From RGIG5612 sp050944475 (GTDB lineage Bacteria > Bacillota > Clostridia > Lachnospirales > Lachnospiraceae): 64,000 nucleotides of DNA. The DNA is taken from NCBI GenBank assembly GCA_050944475.1, contig JBMNRD010000001.1, forward strand, positions 491,441-555,440. The letters are read 5' to 3'. Each line of letters opens with the position of its first letter. Positions within the stretch are counted from its first letter, which is position 1. Positions 1-8,556 of the stretch are shown one piece after another. The position numbers were made by a program, and so were the translations under genes. A model generated the notes under the pieces. That model did no database searches and was not told where the DNA came from. It saw only the letters and a list, made by a program, of their open reading frames with translations.

Positions 1-1543
1 TGTCGGCATCATTTATTTTGCCATCCGCCTGCCAGGCAATCAGGTTGCCGGATGTATGTATAACGAAGGTTCCTTCCTTCAGACCCCCCATTACTAACTC
101 CGCTCTGTTCGTGTCCAAATTCATTCTGTACAGATACTGATCCATCATGATGTACAGATTGTTGGTATCACTTAAATAGAACAGATTTCCTATGGATTCC
201 TTGAGGATTTCGTATGGCAGGTTGGTTGGAATGAATATCTCCTCCACAGCCTCCTCGGACTCAGCACGGTAAGTGTACATACTGATACCGACCCTGCCCT
301 CATGAAGTCCGGCATTCATATATCCGTAAACGATAAACTGTATGTCTCCCTCATCGGTGACATCAATTATTTTCAGCTCGTGACGGTCGTACATTTCCCT
401 CTTATCGTTGACGCTTGTCGAAAAGCTGAAAATTTTCCTCAACGTTTTTGCGCCCGTATCCATAGCCCAGAGCGTTTCATTTGCGACAAAAACGGAAATC
501 GTTCCGGACGGGTTACACATTCTTGTGATTACATCATCCGCCATTATGCCGAGCTTGGCAGCTCCGGTTTCGATAGTTCCCTCTGCGTACGGGTCGAAAA
601 TCTGGTCGGTCGTTCTTTCATAATTGAGAATGTAAGTCTTTTTGTTGGCAGTTCTCATGCGGTAATACTCATAAACGCGATAGTATTCCTTACCCCCGCC
701 TTCCTGCCTGGTTACCATATAATTAAACTGGAAATACCCCAGCTCTCCGTCAACATCAAGAATTTCAACCTCCGGCTCTTCAAGCAGCGTCACATTCATG
801 GTCCCCCAAATTACGCTTGAAACGGAGGAGTACAGGCTCACTGAGCTGAAGTCGGTATTAATATCCATCCAGTATTTTGTATCCATATTGCTGGTGACAA
901 ATGCTTTAATTTCATCATTCCCCGCATTAAACAGACATTCGTTAAAATACAGAGCATAGTCCAATTGCTCCGAAATGAACGACGATGAGTCCCTCTTTAT
1001 GCGCGAATAATAGTAAATCTCCCTGTCCGTCCCGTCCTTAAGGACTATGACCAGAACATATTCCTTGCCGTCTTCAATTAAATTATCGATGCGCAATATT
1101 CCAGTTATTCCGGTGCCGTCCTTGCCCAGATCTTCACAAACGGAGTTCTGAACCAGATTGCCTCTGGCGGTATCCATAACCTTGTACGTGACGGATTGAA
1201 TTGTATTCCCATACAGCTCTACTCTTATGGGAATATCGTATGTATCCTCAAGGATATATATGTTTCTTCTGACGTAACCGGCATCCAACGGTTGGATGTA
1301 GCCGTGAAGCAGATTAATCTGCCTCTCCTTATACTCCATGGTAAGAGTCGGCAAAGAGGCCGCCGACATATTCTCGTATTGGATTTCTTCGCTCTCCTGC
1401 TTCTGAAAAACCAAAAAAAGAATCACGGCAGCCGTAAAGGCCACGGCAACAACGGCACAGACGCATATTATCAGCACCTTGTTACGCGCGAGCCAGTTTT
1501 TCCTTGCATATATGTTGTAAGTGGACCGTCGCCTTCTCCTCAT
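1..1543 (-). CDS. Membrane-anchored protein of unknown function (3' end outside window)
   Basis: Read on the minus strand from an ATG at 1543; 514 codons are present and the frame is still open at base 1. The N-terminus is very basic (MRRRRRS, then a segment with R, K and W), followed by one hydrophobic segment at about residues 23-47, so the protein is probably a type II, N-in membrane protein with a large outside part. The rest is mixed beta-type sequence rich in Tyr, Asp and Glu (for example LYIMMDQYLYRMNLD near the left edge), which could be a repeated beta-sheet or propeller-like fold, but I recognise no family. No Shine-Dalgarno precedes the ATG; a strong promoter ends 7 bases upstream of it. 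It is divergent from the ilv operon. Function not assigned. Confidence 0.8.
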   Translation of the reverse strand, partial: MRRRRRSTYNIYARKNWLARNKVLIICVCAVVAVAFTAAVILFLVFQKQESEEIQYENMSAASLPTLTMEYKERQINLLHGYIQPLDAGYVRRNIYILEDTYDIPIRVELYGNTIQSVTYKVMDTARGNLVQNSVCEDLGKDGTGITGILRIDNLIEDGKEYVLVIVLKDGTDREIYYYSRIKRDSSSFISEQLDYALYFNECLFNAGNDEIKAFVTSNMDTKYWMDINTDFSSVSLYSSVSSVIWGTMNVTLLEEPEVEILDVDGELGYFQFNYMVTRQEGGGKEYYRVYEYYRMRTANKKTYILNYERTTDQIFDPYAEGTIETGAAKLGIMADDVITRMCNPSGTISVFVANETLWAMDTGAKTLRKIFSFSTSVNDKREMYDRHELKIIDVTDEGDIQFIVYGYMNAGLHEGRVGISMYTYRAESEEAVEEIFIPTNLPYEILKESIGNLFYLSDTNNLYIMMDQYLYRMNLDTNRAELVMGGLKEGTFVIHTSGNLIAWQADGKINDAD

Positions 1544-1550
1544 GAATGGA

Positions 1551-1579
1551 ATTATACAAGATTTATCTTAAATAGACAA
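1551..1579 (-). promoter_or_regulatory. Sigma-A-type promoter directly abutting the start codon
   Basis: Minus strand: TTGTCT (1579-1574), a 17-base spacer, TATAAT (1556-1551). The start codon of the divergent membrane protein begins at 1543, so transcription would start at or within a base or two of the ATG. This implies a leaderless mRNA, or else another promoter further upstream. Confidence 0.6.
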
Positions 1580-1648
1580 TCCTGAGGATTTTGGCAACTA
1601 TTTTTACCTTCCGTTTTGTGTTTTTTATTTAAACTTTACTTATTTGTG

Positions 1649-1677
1649 TTGACATCATTTGTCTTGAGTGCTATAAA
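1649..1677 (+). promoter_or_regulatory. Promoter of the ilv operon
   Basis: TTGACA (1649-1654), a 17-base spacer and TATAAA (1672-1677). Transcription should start near 1684, giving about 23 bases before the leader peptide and about 220 bases before ilvB. Confidence 0.8.
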
Positions 1678-1706
1678 TATCTGTAAGTGATTTTTAGGAG
1701 CAATTC

Positions 1707-1811
1707 ATGAATTTTAGTTTTGCGATTATCGGTATAATTCTATTGGTCGTGGTTCTATTGCTATTTTGGCGGTTGAACGGCGCTGAAAGTTATACCCCGA
1801 TTACAGACTGA
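1707..1811 (+). CDS. ilv operon leader peptide, 34 aa
   Basis: ATG at 1707 is preceded by TTTTTAGGAG at good spacing, and the stop is TGA at 1809-1811. Residues 7-19 read IIGIILLVVVLLL, so 12 of 13 are Ile, Leu or Val, the three end products of the operon it precedes. Codons in the run include three CTA (rare for Leu), two TTG and one ATA, whereas the downstream enzymes mainly use CTT/CTG. The peptide lies between the promoter and an intrinsic terminator ahead of ilvB, as expected for a leader peptide that senses charged tRNA-Ile, -Leu and -Val. An alternative is a small membrane protein, since the sequence would also make a transmembrane helix; the RNA pairing described separately favours the leader role. 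Confidence 0.78.
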   Translation: MNFSFAIIGIILLVVVLLLFWRLNGAESYTPITD

Positions 1812-1870
1812 ATAGTCCTTATCAATACAGATAGACTCGATGTTTGAATATCCTATGGTTGACTTTTAGC
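1731..1870 (+). promoter_or_regulatory. Ribosome-mediated attenuator: protector and antiterminator helices
   Basis: Segment 1 (1731-1739, inside the Ile/Leu/Val codon run) pairs with segment 2 (1788-1796) over 9 bp including one G-U. Segment 2 extended to 1782-1796 pairs instead with segment 3 (1857-1870) over 14 bp, with one bulged U at 1793 and two G-U pairs. Segment 3 is part of the terminator hairpin 1850-1878, so the helices exclude each other. Inference: a ribosome stalled on Ile/Leu/Val codons covers segment 1, frees segment 2 to pair with segment 3, and lets transcription continue into ilvB; with plentiful charged tRNA the terminator forms. Pairing was worked out by hand; no folding energy was computed. 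Confidence 0.72.
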
Positions 1871-1885
1871 CATAGGATTATTTTT
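1850..1885 (+). terminator. Attenuator terminator before ilvB
   Basis: ATCCTATGGTT (1850-1860) pairs with AGCCATAGGAT (1868-1878), 11 bp with one G-U, around a 7-base loop, followed by TATTTTT (1879-1885). It sits 20 bases before the ilvB ATG and after the leader peptide stop. Confidence 0.8.
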
Positions 1886-1904
1886 AATTACAGGAGGAAA
1901 TGCC

Positions 1905-3611
1905 ATGAAACTGACAGGTGCCCGCATCCTAATAGAATGCCTGCTGGAGCAGAATGTCGATACCGTCTTTGGATATCCGGGAGGGACAATTCTAAATGTA
2001 TATGATGCAATCTATGATTATACTGACAGAATAACCCACATTCTCACTGCCCATGAGCAGGGTGCTTCCCATGCGGCTGACGGATATGCCCGAAGCACCG
2101 GAAAGGTGGGAGTGTGCTTTGCGACCTCCGGACCCGGAGCTACCAACCTTACAACCGGCATCGCAACTGCTTACATGGACTCCTCTCCGGTTGTATTTAT
2201 TACCTGCAATGTAAATGAGCCCCTGCTCGGCAAAGACTCGTTCCAGGAGGTTGATATCACCGGCATATCCATGCCCATTACCAAATGTAATTATGTTGTG
2301 CGTGACGTTGAAGAGCTTGCTCATGTTGTCAGGGAATCCTTTGCTATTGCAAGAAGCGGACGCCCGGGTCCTGTTCTTATTGACATTTTGAAAAATGTTA
2401 CAGCGGAAACCGCCGACTACATTCCCCTTCCCGTAAATGAGCATTTCACTGACGGGCGCCTTGCCATGCTTGTTGCCCGGTCGTCCCAAAATTTTCAGAC
2501 CCCTTCCCCTGACGAGAAAGATATTGATACATTAATTGAAATGATCAATGCTTCCTCAAAGCCACTCTTTATCTGCGGCGGCGGAGTTGTAAGAGGAAGG
2601 GCACAGGCAGAATTTACGGAATTTGTCGAGAAAGCGGGCGCCCCTACAGCCATTACCCTGATGGGGGGCGGCGGACTGAACGGACGCAATCCTCTGGCAA
2701 CAGGCATGATCGGTATGCACGGCTCTCAGGCTTCAAACATGGCCTGCGATGCATGCGATTTACTGGTTGCAGTAGGCTGCAGGTTCTCGGACAGGCTCGC
2801 TCTTGACCCCAAAACCTTCGCACGAAATGCTAAAATAGTCCAGATCGATATCGACAGATCTGAAATAGATAAAAATGTAAAGACCCACCATCATATAATC
2901 GGGGATGCTAAAAAAGTCCTTTCCATGCTAAATGAACGCCTGACACAGCAGTCTCACGAAAAGTGGAAAAAGTACGTCTTCTCCTACCCGACGGAAACCG
3001 AATATAAGGAAGAAAACAATGCCCTTACTCCTAAGCAGATTCTTTCAACAATTGCAAGAGAGATGCCGGACGACACCATTGTGGCAACCGACGTGGGACA
3101 GCACCAGATGTGGGCAATCCAGCATTTTCACTTTGACTATGCGGGACAACTTCTGACATCGGGAGGCTTCGGAACAATGGGCTTTGGCCTCGGAGCCGCC
3201 ATCGGAGCGAAAGTCGGCAATCCTGACAAGGCTGTAATACACATTACCGGAGACGGTAGCTTCCGGATGAACTGTGTTGAGCTTGCCACGGTGCAGGCAT
3301 ATGACATTCCGGTGATTACATTTGTCTTTAATAATGGTACACTAGGAATGGTAAGGCAATGGCAGAAGCTTATTTATAATAAGCGCTTCTCCCAGACCAC
3401 CTTGGACAGGGCTCCGAATTTTTCCGCCCTGGCTGAGGCTTACGGGCTGAAGGGAAGACGCATTACCAATATTAATGAGCTTGAAGCCGCCATCAAGGAT
3501 GCCCTTGAATGGGGTCATGGCTACGTTATAGACTGCGCCATCGATATCGACGAAATGGTTCGTCCAATGGTTGGCGGCGGAAGTCAAATCACAGACTTCC
3601 TTGCAATATAA
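1905..3611 (+). CDS. ilvB: Acetolactate synthase, large (catalytic) subunit
   Basis: Joins two pyruvates, or pyruvate plus 2-oxobutyrate, to acetolactate or acetohydroxybutyrate: the first common step of valine/leucine and isoleucine synthesis. At 568 aa it has the normal length. It shows the TPP-enzyme order: N-terminal PYR domain with the catalytic Glu at about residue 51 (HEQGASHAADGYAR) and SGPGATN at about 75-81, a central FAD-type domain, and a C-terminal TPP domain with GDGSF...NN starting at about residue 449. The ATG follows AGGAGG at 1892-1897. First enzyme gene of the operon, 93 bases after the leader peptide stop and only 12 bases before ilvN. Confidence 0.96.
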   Translation: MKLTGARILIECLLEQNVDTVFGYPGGTILNVYDAIYDYTDRITHILTAHEQGASHAADGYARSTGKVGVCFATSGPGATNLTTGIATAYMDSSPVVFITCNVNEPLLGKDSFQEVDITGISMPITKCNYVVRDVEELAHVVRESFAIARSGRPGPVLIDILKNVTAETADYIPLPVNEHFTDGRLAMLVARSSQNFQTPSPDEKDIDTLIEMINASSKPLFICGGGVVRGRAQAEFTEFVEKAGAPTAITLMGGGGLNGRNPLATGMIGMHGSQASNMACDACDLLVAVGCRFSDRLALDPKTFARNAKIVQIDIDRSEIDKNVKTHHHIIGDAKKVLSMLNERLTQQSHEKWKKYVFSYPTETEYKEENNALTPKQILSTIAREMPDDTIVATDVGQHQMWAIQHFHFDYAGQLLTSGGFGTMGFGLGAAIGAKVGNPDKAVIHITGDGSFRMNCVELATVQAYDIPVITFVFNNGTLGMVRQWQKLIYNKRFSQTTLDRAPNFSALAEAYGLKGRRITNINELEAAIKDALEWGHGYVIDCAIDIDEMVRPMVGGGSQITDFLAI

Positions 3612-3623
3612 AAGGAGGACAGA

Positions 3624-4172
3624 ATGAACGAAGAAAGACACACATTATCTGTACTTGTTGATAACCAGGCGGGCGTCCTGTCCCAGGTGGCAAGGCTTTT
3701 TTCCAGAAAGGGATACAACATCGAGTCTCTTGCGGTAGGTACAACGGATATTCCTACGGTTTCCCGTATTACCATCGAGGTCATTACCGACGAGGACCAC
3801 ATCAATTTGCTGGCAAACCAACTGGCCAAGCTGATTCCGGTTCACTCCGTAAGGCTTCTTACGCCGGAAATTTCCATCCGCAGAGAGCTTGTTATGATTA
3901 AGGTAAAAGCTCCGGCAGGTGAGAAGAGGAACGAACTCATCCAGATAGCTGCCATCTTCCGCGCAAATATTATCGACGTATCAATCGGTGCCCTTACTCT
4001 GGCCATTATCGGCGATGAGCGAAAAATACAAGGATTGCTGGATATTCTGGCTGAATTCGAAATACTGGAACTTGTCAGGACCGGTATCATAGCTCTAGAA
4101 CGGGGACAGGAAACAATTTATGACAAAACAAAGGTTAAAGGAGAATTTGACTATGGCAAAAATGTATTATGA
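3624..4172 (+). CDS. ilvN: Acetolactate synthase, small (regulatory) subunit
   Basis: Regulatory partner of IlvB. The N-terminal ACT domain (about residues 4-78, starting LSVLVDNQAGVLSQVARLFS) is the usual valine-binding, feedback-sensing module, and a C-terminal ALS small-subunit domain follows. At 182 aa it is slightly longer than the common 160-170 aa form. The start has AGGAGG nearby. Its last 20 bases overlap the start of ilvC in another frame, which suggests translational coupling. The symbol ilvH is equally used for this family. Confidence 0.94.
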   Translation: MNEERHTLSVLVDNQAGVLSQVARLFSRKGYNIESLAVGTTDIPTVSRITIEVITDEDHINLLANQLAKLIPVHSVRLLTPEISIRRELVMIKVKAPAGEKRNELIQIAAIFRANIIDVSIGALTLAIIGDERKIQGLLDILAEFEILELVRTGIIALERGQETIYDKTKVKGEFDYGKNVL

Positions 4173-5172
4173 AAAAGACTGTGATTTGAGCGTACTTAAT
4201 GGGAAGAAGATCGCCATCGTAGGTTACGGCTCTCAGGGACATGCGCATGCTCTTAACCTAAGAGATTCCGGCTGCGATGTTGTTGTCGGCCTTAGAAAAG
4301 GCGGCAAATCCTGGGCAATAGCCGAGAAGGACGGCTTCACGGTTATGGAAGTTGCAGAGGCAACCAAAGCTGCAGACATTATCATGATTCTTATTAATGA
4401 CGAAGCTCAGGCCGACATGTACAAAAAGGACATCGCTCCAAACCTGACAGCAGGCAAGGCAATCGCATTTGCACACGGCTTCAACATCAGATACAAACAA
4501 ATTGTTCCGGATGCGGACATTGACGTATTCATGGCTGCTCCCAAGGGGCCCGGCCACACGGTAAGAAGCCAGTATACCGCAGGAAAGGGCGTGCCCTGCC
4601 TTGTCGCCGTCGAGCAGAATGCAACCGGCAAAGCATATGACATCGCCCTTGCGTACATAGCCGGAATCGGCGGAGCAAGGGCAGGCATTATGGAAACAAC
4701 CATGAACGACGAAACGGAAACTGATCTTTTCGGTGAACAGGCTGTGCTTTGCGGCGGTCTGGTTGACCTTATGAGATGTGGATTTGAAACATTGGTTGAG
4801 GCCGGATATGAGCCCGAAAATGCTTATTTCGAGTGCATCCATGAAATGAAGCTGATTGTCGACCTTATCAACAAGGGCGGCGTTCAGGCAATGAACTACT
4901 CAATCTCCGACACAGCTGAATACGGTGAGTATTTATCGGGACCGCGCGTACTTCCGTACGAGCAGACCAAGGCCAATATGAAAGCGGTTCTTAACGACAT
5001 TCAGGACGGATCCTTTGCGGGCAAATGGATTGCGGAGAACAAAAACGGCCGTACTTTTTTCAACTCAAAAAGAGACCAGCTGGCTAAGCATCAAATGGAA
5101 ATCGTCGGTAAACAGCTTCGTGAGCAGATGCTTTGGAAGAATGACTCCGACCTGGATACAGCTTCCAACTGA
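4153..5172 (+). CDS. ilvC: Ketol-acid reductoisomerase (NADP-type, class I)
   Basis: Isomerises and reduces acetolactate/acetohydroxybutyrate to the dihydroxy acids. The start chosen is ATG 4153 (MAKMYYEKDCD), because it follows AAAGGAG at good spacing and gives the standard 339 aa short class I length; an in-frame ATG 33 bases upstream would lie inside ilvN with no better ribosome site. The Rossmann motif GYGSQGHAHALNL lies at about residues 25-37, followed by the Arg/Lys/Ser-containing loop VGLRKGGKSW that usually binds the NADPH phosphate. The C-terminal knotted helical domain contains the metal-binding segment FGEQAVLCGG and EAGYEPENAYFE. It overlaps ilvN and is followed by ilvD after 38 bases. 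Confidence 0.95.
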   Translation: MAKMYYEKDCDLSVLNGKKIAIVGYGSQGHAHALNLRDSGCDVVVGLRKGGKSWAIAEKDGFTVMEVAEATKAADIIMILINDEAQADMYKKDIAPNLTAGKAIAFAHGFNIRYKQIVPDADIDVFMAAPKGPGHTVRSQYTAGKGVPCLVAVEQNATGKAYDIALAYIAGIGGARAGIMETTMNDETETDLFGEQAVLCGGLVDLMRCGFETLVEAGYEPENAYFECIHEMKLIVDLINKGGVQAMNYSISDTAEYGEYLSGPRVLPYEQTKANMKAVLNDIQDGSFAGKWIAENKNGRTFFNSKRDQLAKHQMEIVGKQLREQMLWKNDSDLDTASN

Positions 5173-5210
5173 TTTATAGATGACGAGCCTATCAGGCGTA
5201 GGAGAAAAAA

Positions 5211-6872
5211 ATGAATTCCGATTCCATAAAGAAGGGCATCGACAGAGCGCCCAACAAGAGCTTGATGGTAGCTCTGGGTCTGACAGAAGAAGAAATTAAC
5301 AGACCGCTGATCGGCGTTGTTTGTTCATACAACGAAATTGTTCCGGGTCATATGCATCTGGACAAGATTACTGATGCGGTTAAAGCCGGCATCAGAATGG
5401 CAGGAGGGACACCAATTATGTTCCCTGCCATTGCCGTTTGCGACGGTATCGCCATGGGGCACGTGGGCATGAAGTACTCACTGGTGACGAGGGATTTGAT
5501 CGCGGATTCAACCGAGGCCATGGCCATCGCTCATCAGTTTGACGGATTGGTAATGATTCCGAACTGTGACAAAAATGTTCCGGGCCTTCTTATGGCAGCA
5601 GCAAGACTGAATCTTCCTGCAATTATCTGCAGCGGCGGCCCGATGCTGGCGGGACATTTGTCTGACGGCAGGCGCACCTGCCTGAGCCATATGTTTGAGG
5701 CGGTTGGCGCATATCATGCGGGCACCATGGATGAAAATGACGTTAATGATTATACCGAGAATGCATGCCCTTCCTGTGGCTCCTGCTCAGGTATGTACAC
5801 CGCCAATTCCATGAACTGCCTGTGCGAGGCCATAGGTATGGCTTTGCCCGGTAACGGCACCATTCCTGCACCGTTGTCGGCAAGAATTCGTCTGGCGAAA
5901 CACACGGGCATGAAAATAATGGAGCTGGTTGAAAAGAATATTTGCCCAAGGGATATCATGACCGAGGCGGCATTTGAGAATGCGGAGACCGTGGACATGG
6001 CCCTCGGGTGCTCTACAAACACCATGCTCCATATTCCCGCAATTGCTTATGAATGCGGCATTACCATCAGCCTTGACATGTCCAATGATATTAGCAAAAG
6101 AACTCCGAATCTGTGCCATCTGGCCCCGGCCGGCGATACATTCATGGAAGATTTGGACAGAGCCGGCGGCGTTTACGCGGTGATGAAAGAGCTGACGAAG
6201 AAAGACCTTTTGAATCTTGACATAATGACGGTTACGGGCAGCACCATGAAAGAGAACCTGACAAGTGTGGTAAACCGCAATCCCGAGGTTATCCGTCCGA
6301 TCGAGAATCCGTTTTCCGAAAGCGGCGGAATCGCCGTTCTTAAGGGAAACGTTGCCCCTGACGGCTGCGTAGTCAAGCAATCCGCAGTGGCAACGGAGAT
6401 GATGCGGCATTCAGGCCCGGCAAGGGTATTCAATTCTGAAGATGAAGCCATTGCAGCAATTTATGCCCGGCAGATTCACCCAGGTGATGTAGTGGTAATT
6501 CGTTACGAAGGACCGAAGGGCGGACCCGGTATGAGGGAAATGCTGAATCCTACATCCGCTATTTGCGGCATGGGGCTGGGAGAAAGCGTTGCGCTTATTA
6601 CGGACGGACGTTTCTCAGGCGCGACAAGAGGCGCAGCCATCGGACACGTCAGCCCGGAGGCGGCTTCGGGCGGCAATATCGCATTGATTCGTGAAGGCGA
6701 CATCATTGACATTGACATTAAGGCCTGCAAGATTAACGTTCAGGTCAGCGACAAAGAGCTTGATGAGAGAAGAGAGGCCTGGCACGCTCCAGAACCACGC
6801 ATCAAGACAGGTTACATAGCAAGGTATGCCAAGCTGGTTACATCAGCTGATAAGGGCGCAATTTTATTATAA
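5211..6872 (+). CDS. ilvD: Dihydroxy-acid dehydratase
   Basis: Fe-S enzyme that dehydrates 2,3-dihydroxy acids to the 2-oxo acids of valine and isoleucine. At 553 aa it is full length. Cluster cysteines are visible at about C119 (MIPNCDKNVPG) and C192 (ACPSCGSCSGMYTANS). The segment VPGHMHL at about 44-50 has His where 2Fe-2S type enzymes carry a third Cys (PCN), as in the oxygen-sensitive E. coli 4Fe-4S enzyme; so an oxygen-labile cluster is likely, which fits an anaerobe. The ATG follows GTAGGAGAAAAAA. leuA follows after 15 bases. Confidence 0.95.
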   Translation: MNSDSIKKGIDRAPNKSLMVALGLTEEEINRPLIGVVCSYNEIVPGHMHLDKITDAVKAGIRMAGGTPIMFPAIAVCDGIAMGHVGMKYSLVTRDLIADSTEAMAIAHQFDGLVMIPNCDKNVPGLLMAAARLNLPAIICSGGPMLAGHLSDGRRTCLSHMFEAVGAYHAGTMDENDVNDYTENACPSCGSCSGMYTANSMNCLCEAIGMALPGNGTIPAPLSARIRLAKHTGMKIMELVEKNICPRDIMTEAAFENAETVDMALGCSTNTMLHIPAIAYECGITISLDMSNDISKRTPNLCHLAPAGDTFMEDLDRAGGVYAVMKELTKKDLLNLDIMTVTGSTMKENLTSVVNRNPEVIRPIENPFSESGGIAVLKGNVAPDGCVVKQSAVATEMMRHSGPARVFNSEDEAIAAIYARQIHPGDVVVIRYEGPKGGPGMREMLNPTSAICGMGLGESVALITDGRFSGATRGAAIGHVSPEAASGGNIALIREGDIIDIDIKACKINVQVSDKELDERREAWHAPEPRIKTGYIARYAKLVTSADKGAILL

Positions 6873-6887
6873 TCAGAGGTTTATCAT

Positions 6888-8420
6888 ATGTCACAACAAG
6901 TTAAAATATTCGACACAACATTACGTGATGGCGAGCAGGCTCCGGGCTGCAGCATGAACTTAAATGAGAAACTGGAAGTGGCAAGATGCCTTGAAGGTCT
7001 CAATGTTGATGTTATCGAGGCCGGTTTTGCTATTTCATCCCCCGGTGATTTCGAGTCGGTAAGCGAGATTGCCAAGATTGTTAAAAATGCCACTGTAGCT
7101 TCGCTTGCGAGGGCAAATAAGGTGGACATCGACGCCGCATGGGACGCTGTAAAGCACGCAGTTGACCCGCGAATCCACCTGTTTATTGCCACCAGCGACC
7201 TTCATATGCAGTACAAGCTGCAGATGACAGCGGAGCAGGTTCTTGAACAGGCGGTTGCAATGACCGCTTACGCAAAGAAATATTGCTCAAATATCGAGTT
7301 TTCCGCGGAGGACGCAACCAGAAGTGACCGGGATTTTCTTGTTCAAATTGTCAGTGCGGTAATCAAGGCCGGCGCAACGACCGTCAATATTCCCGATACT
7401 GTCGGTTACACCACCCCTGCGGAGATGCGTGCGTTGATTGAGTATATACGTGAGCGTGCTGACGGGGCAGAAAATATCGATTTTTCAGTTCATTGCCATA
7501 ACGACCTCGGAATGGCAGTGGCCAACTCTCTGGCCGGCGTACTTGGCGGTGCAAGGCAGATTGAATGCACCATTAACGGACTTGGTGAACGTGCCGGCAA
7601 CGCTTCATTGGAAGAAGTTGTTATGGCAATACGCACCAGATCGGACTTCTTCGGCGGCATTTCAACCAATATTGATACCACCAAGATTTACCACTCAAGC
7701 AGGACCGTTTACAACATTATCGGTCAGAAGGCTCCGCTTAACAAGCCGATTGTCGGCAATAATGCATTTGCCCACGAGGCCGGCATTCACCAGCATGGAG
7801 TTCAGGCGAATACCCTGACCTACGAAATTATGACCCCTCAATCAATCGGAGTTCAGGCAAATCGCATCGTTCTCGGCAAACACTCCGGAAAGCACGCCTT
7901 CGAAGCTCGCCTGAAGGAAATGGGCTTTAATCTTAATAGGGAAGAACTGATTAAGTGCTTTGATGAATTCAAGGTTTTGTGTGATAAGAAGAAATCTGTA
8001 AACGATGAGGACATTGAAGCCATCGTTATGCACAACTGTTCTCATGAAGCATCAAAGGTTCCCGGTTTTGAGCTTGACTGGTTTGCTGTTTATACAAGTA
8101 ACTTTACAACCAGCACCAGCACAGTCAGCCTGATTAAAGATGACGAAAAATTTCAGGCAGTTGCCCTCGGTGACGGTCCGATTGATGCTTCATTTAATGC
8201 CATCGACGAGATTGTAAGGCCGGTGGAGCATACTTTTGATATCTATACAATTAACTCCATTTCCGAGGGCAAGGACACCCTTGGAGATGTTGCGGTAAGA
8301 TTGACGGCGGAGGACAAGACTTTCGTTGGCCGCGGTCTTTCTACCGATACTATTGAGGCAAGTATCATTGCCTATATTAATGCCGTAAACAAAATGCAGG
8401 CAACTTTTGGCGAAAAATAA
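6888..8420 (+). CDS. leuA: 2-isopropylmalate synthase
   Basis: Condenses 2-oxoisovalerate with acetyl-CoA, the first committed step to leucine. The DRE-TIM barrel begins FDTTLRDGEQAPGCSM at about residue 8, and the metal-binding HxH is at 202-204 (SVHCHNDLG). A linker and the C-terminal LeuA allosteric domain (leucine-binding; from about residue 385, containing STVSLIKDD and LGDVAVRLTAEDK) are complete. Length is 510 aa, normal for the long-form enzyme. It sits in the operon between ilvD and leuB; the isomerase genes leuC and leuD that usually lie between leuA and leuB are not in this window. Confidence 0.94.
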   Translation: MSQQVKIFDTTLRDGEQAPGCSMNLNEKLEVARCLEGLNVDVIEAGFAISSPGDFESVSEIAKIVKNATVASLARANKVDIDAAWDAVKHAVDPRIHLFIATSDLHMQYKLQMTAEQVLEQAVAMTAYAKKYCSNIEFSAEDATRSDRDFLVQIVSAVIKAGATTVNIPDTVGYTTPAEMRALIEYIRERADGAENIDFSVHCHNDLGMAVANSLAGVLGGARQIECTINGLGERAGNASLEEVVMAIRTRSDFFGGISTNIDTTKIYHSSRTVYNIIGQKAPLNKPIVGNNAFAHEAGIHQHGVQANTLTYEIMTPQSIGVQANRIVLGKHSGKHAFEARLKEMGFNLNREELIKCFDEFKVLCDKKKSVNDEDIEAIVMHNCSHEASKVPGFELDWFAVYTSNFTTSTSTVSLIKDDEKFQAVALGDGPIDASFNAIDEIVRPVEHTFDIYTINSISEGKDTLGDVAVRLTAEDKTFVGRGLSTDTIEASIIAYINAVNKMQATFGEK

Positions 8421-8556
8421 TTCGGCCTTTTACTTTCCATAACAGTCATCGTTCAGTGCTTTGTGACAATTTCTACGCGCTGAATGACCGGTTGTTGTGC
8501 AAAAAAGAAGCCTGTTTTGCCGGTGGCAATATCATAAAAATGAAAAGGGAACTACA
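8421..8556 (+). other. 136-base leuA-leuB spacer with a hairpin
   Basis: By far the longest spacer in the operon (others are below 40 bases). GTTCAGTGC at about 8454-8462 can pair with GCGCTGAAT at about 8477-8485 (9 bp with two G-U), and TTGCCGGTGGCAA near 8518-8530 is a second small hairpin. Neither is followed by a T run, so neither is an intrinsic terminator; they might be a processing or mRNA-stability element. No tRNA-like or T-box-like motif is visible. Confidence 0.35.

Noticed and set aside
302..1585. Open frames on the + strand near the left edge
   Set aside because: Antisense to the partial membrane-protein gene, whose frame is open over 514 codons and begins with a signal-anchor.
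1684..1904. T-box riboswitch before ilvB
   Set aside because: No T-box core (AGGGUGGNACCGCG-like) or specifier loop; the leader is only about 220 bases and is explained by the leader peptide and three helices.
4258..4842. Antisense frame in ilvC
   Set aside because: Inside a certain gene; no supporting start or family.
8497..8556. Upstream extension of leuB from a TTG start
   Set aside because: Adds 20 residues unlike the family; ATG 8557 has a ribosome site and the standard N-terminus.
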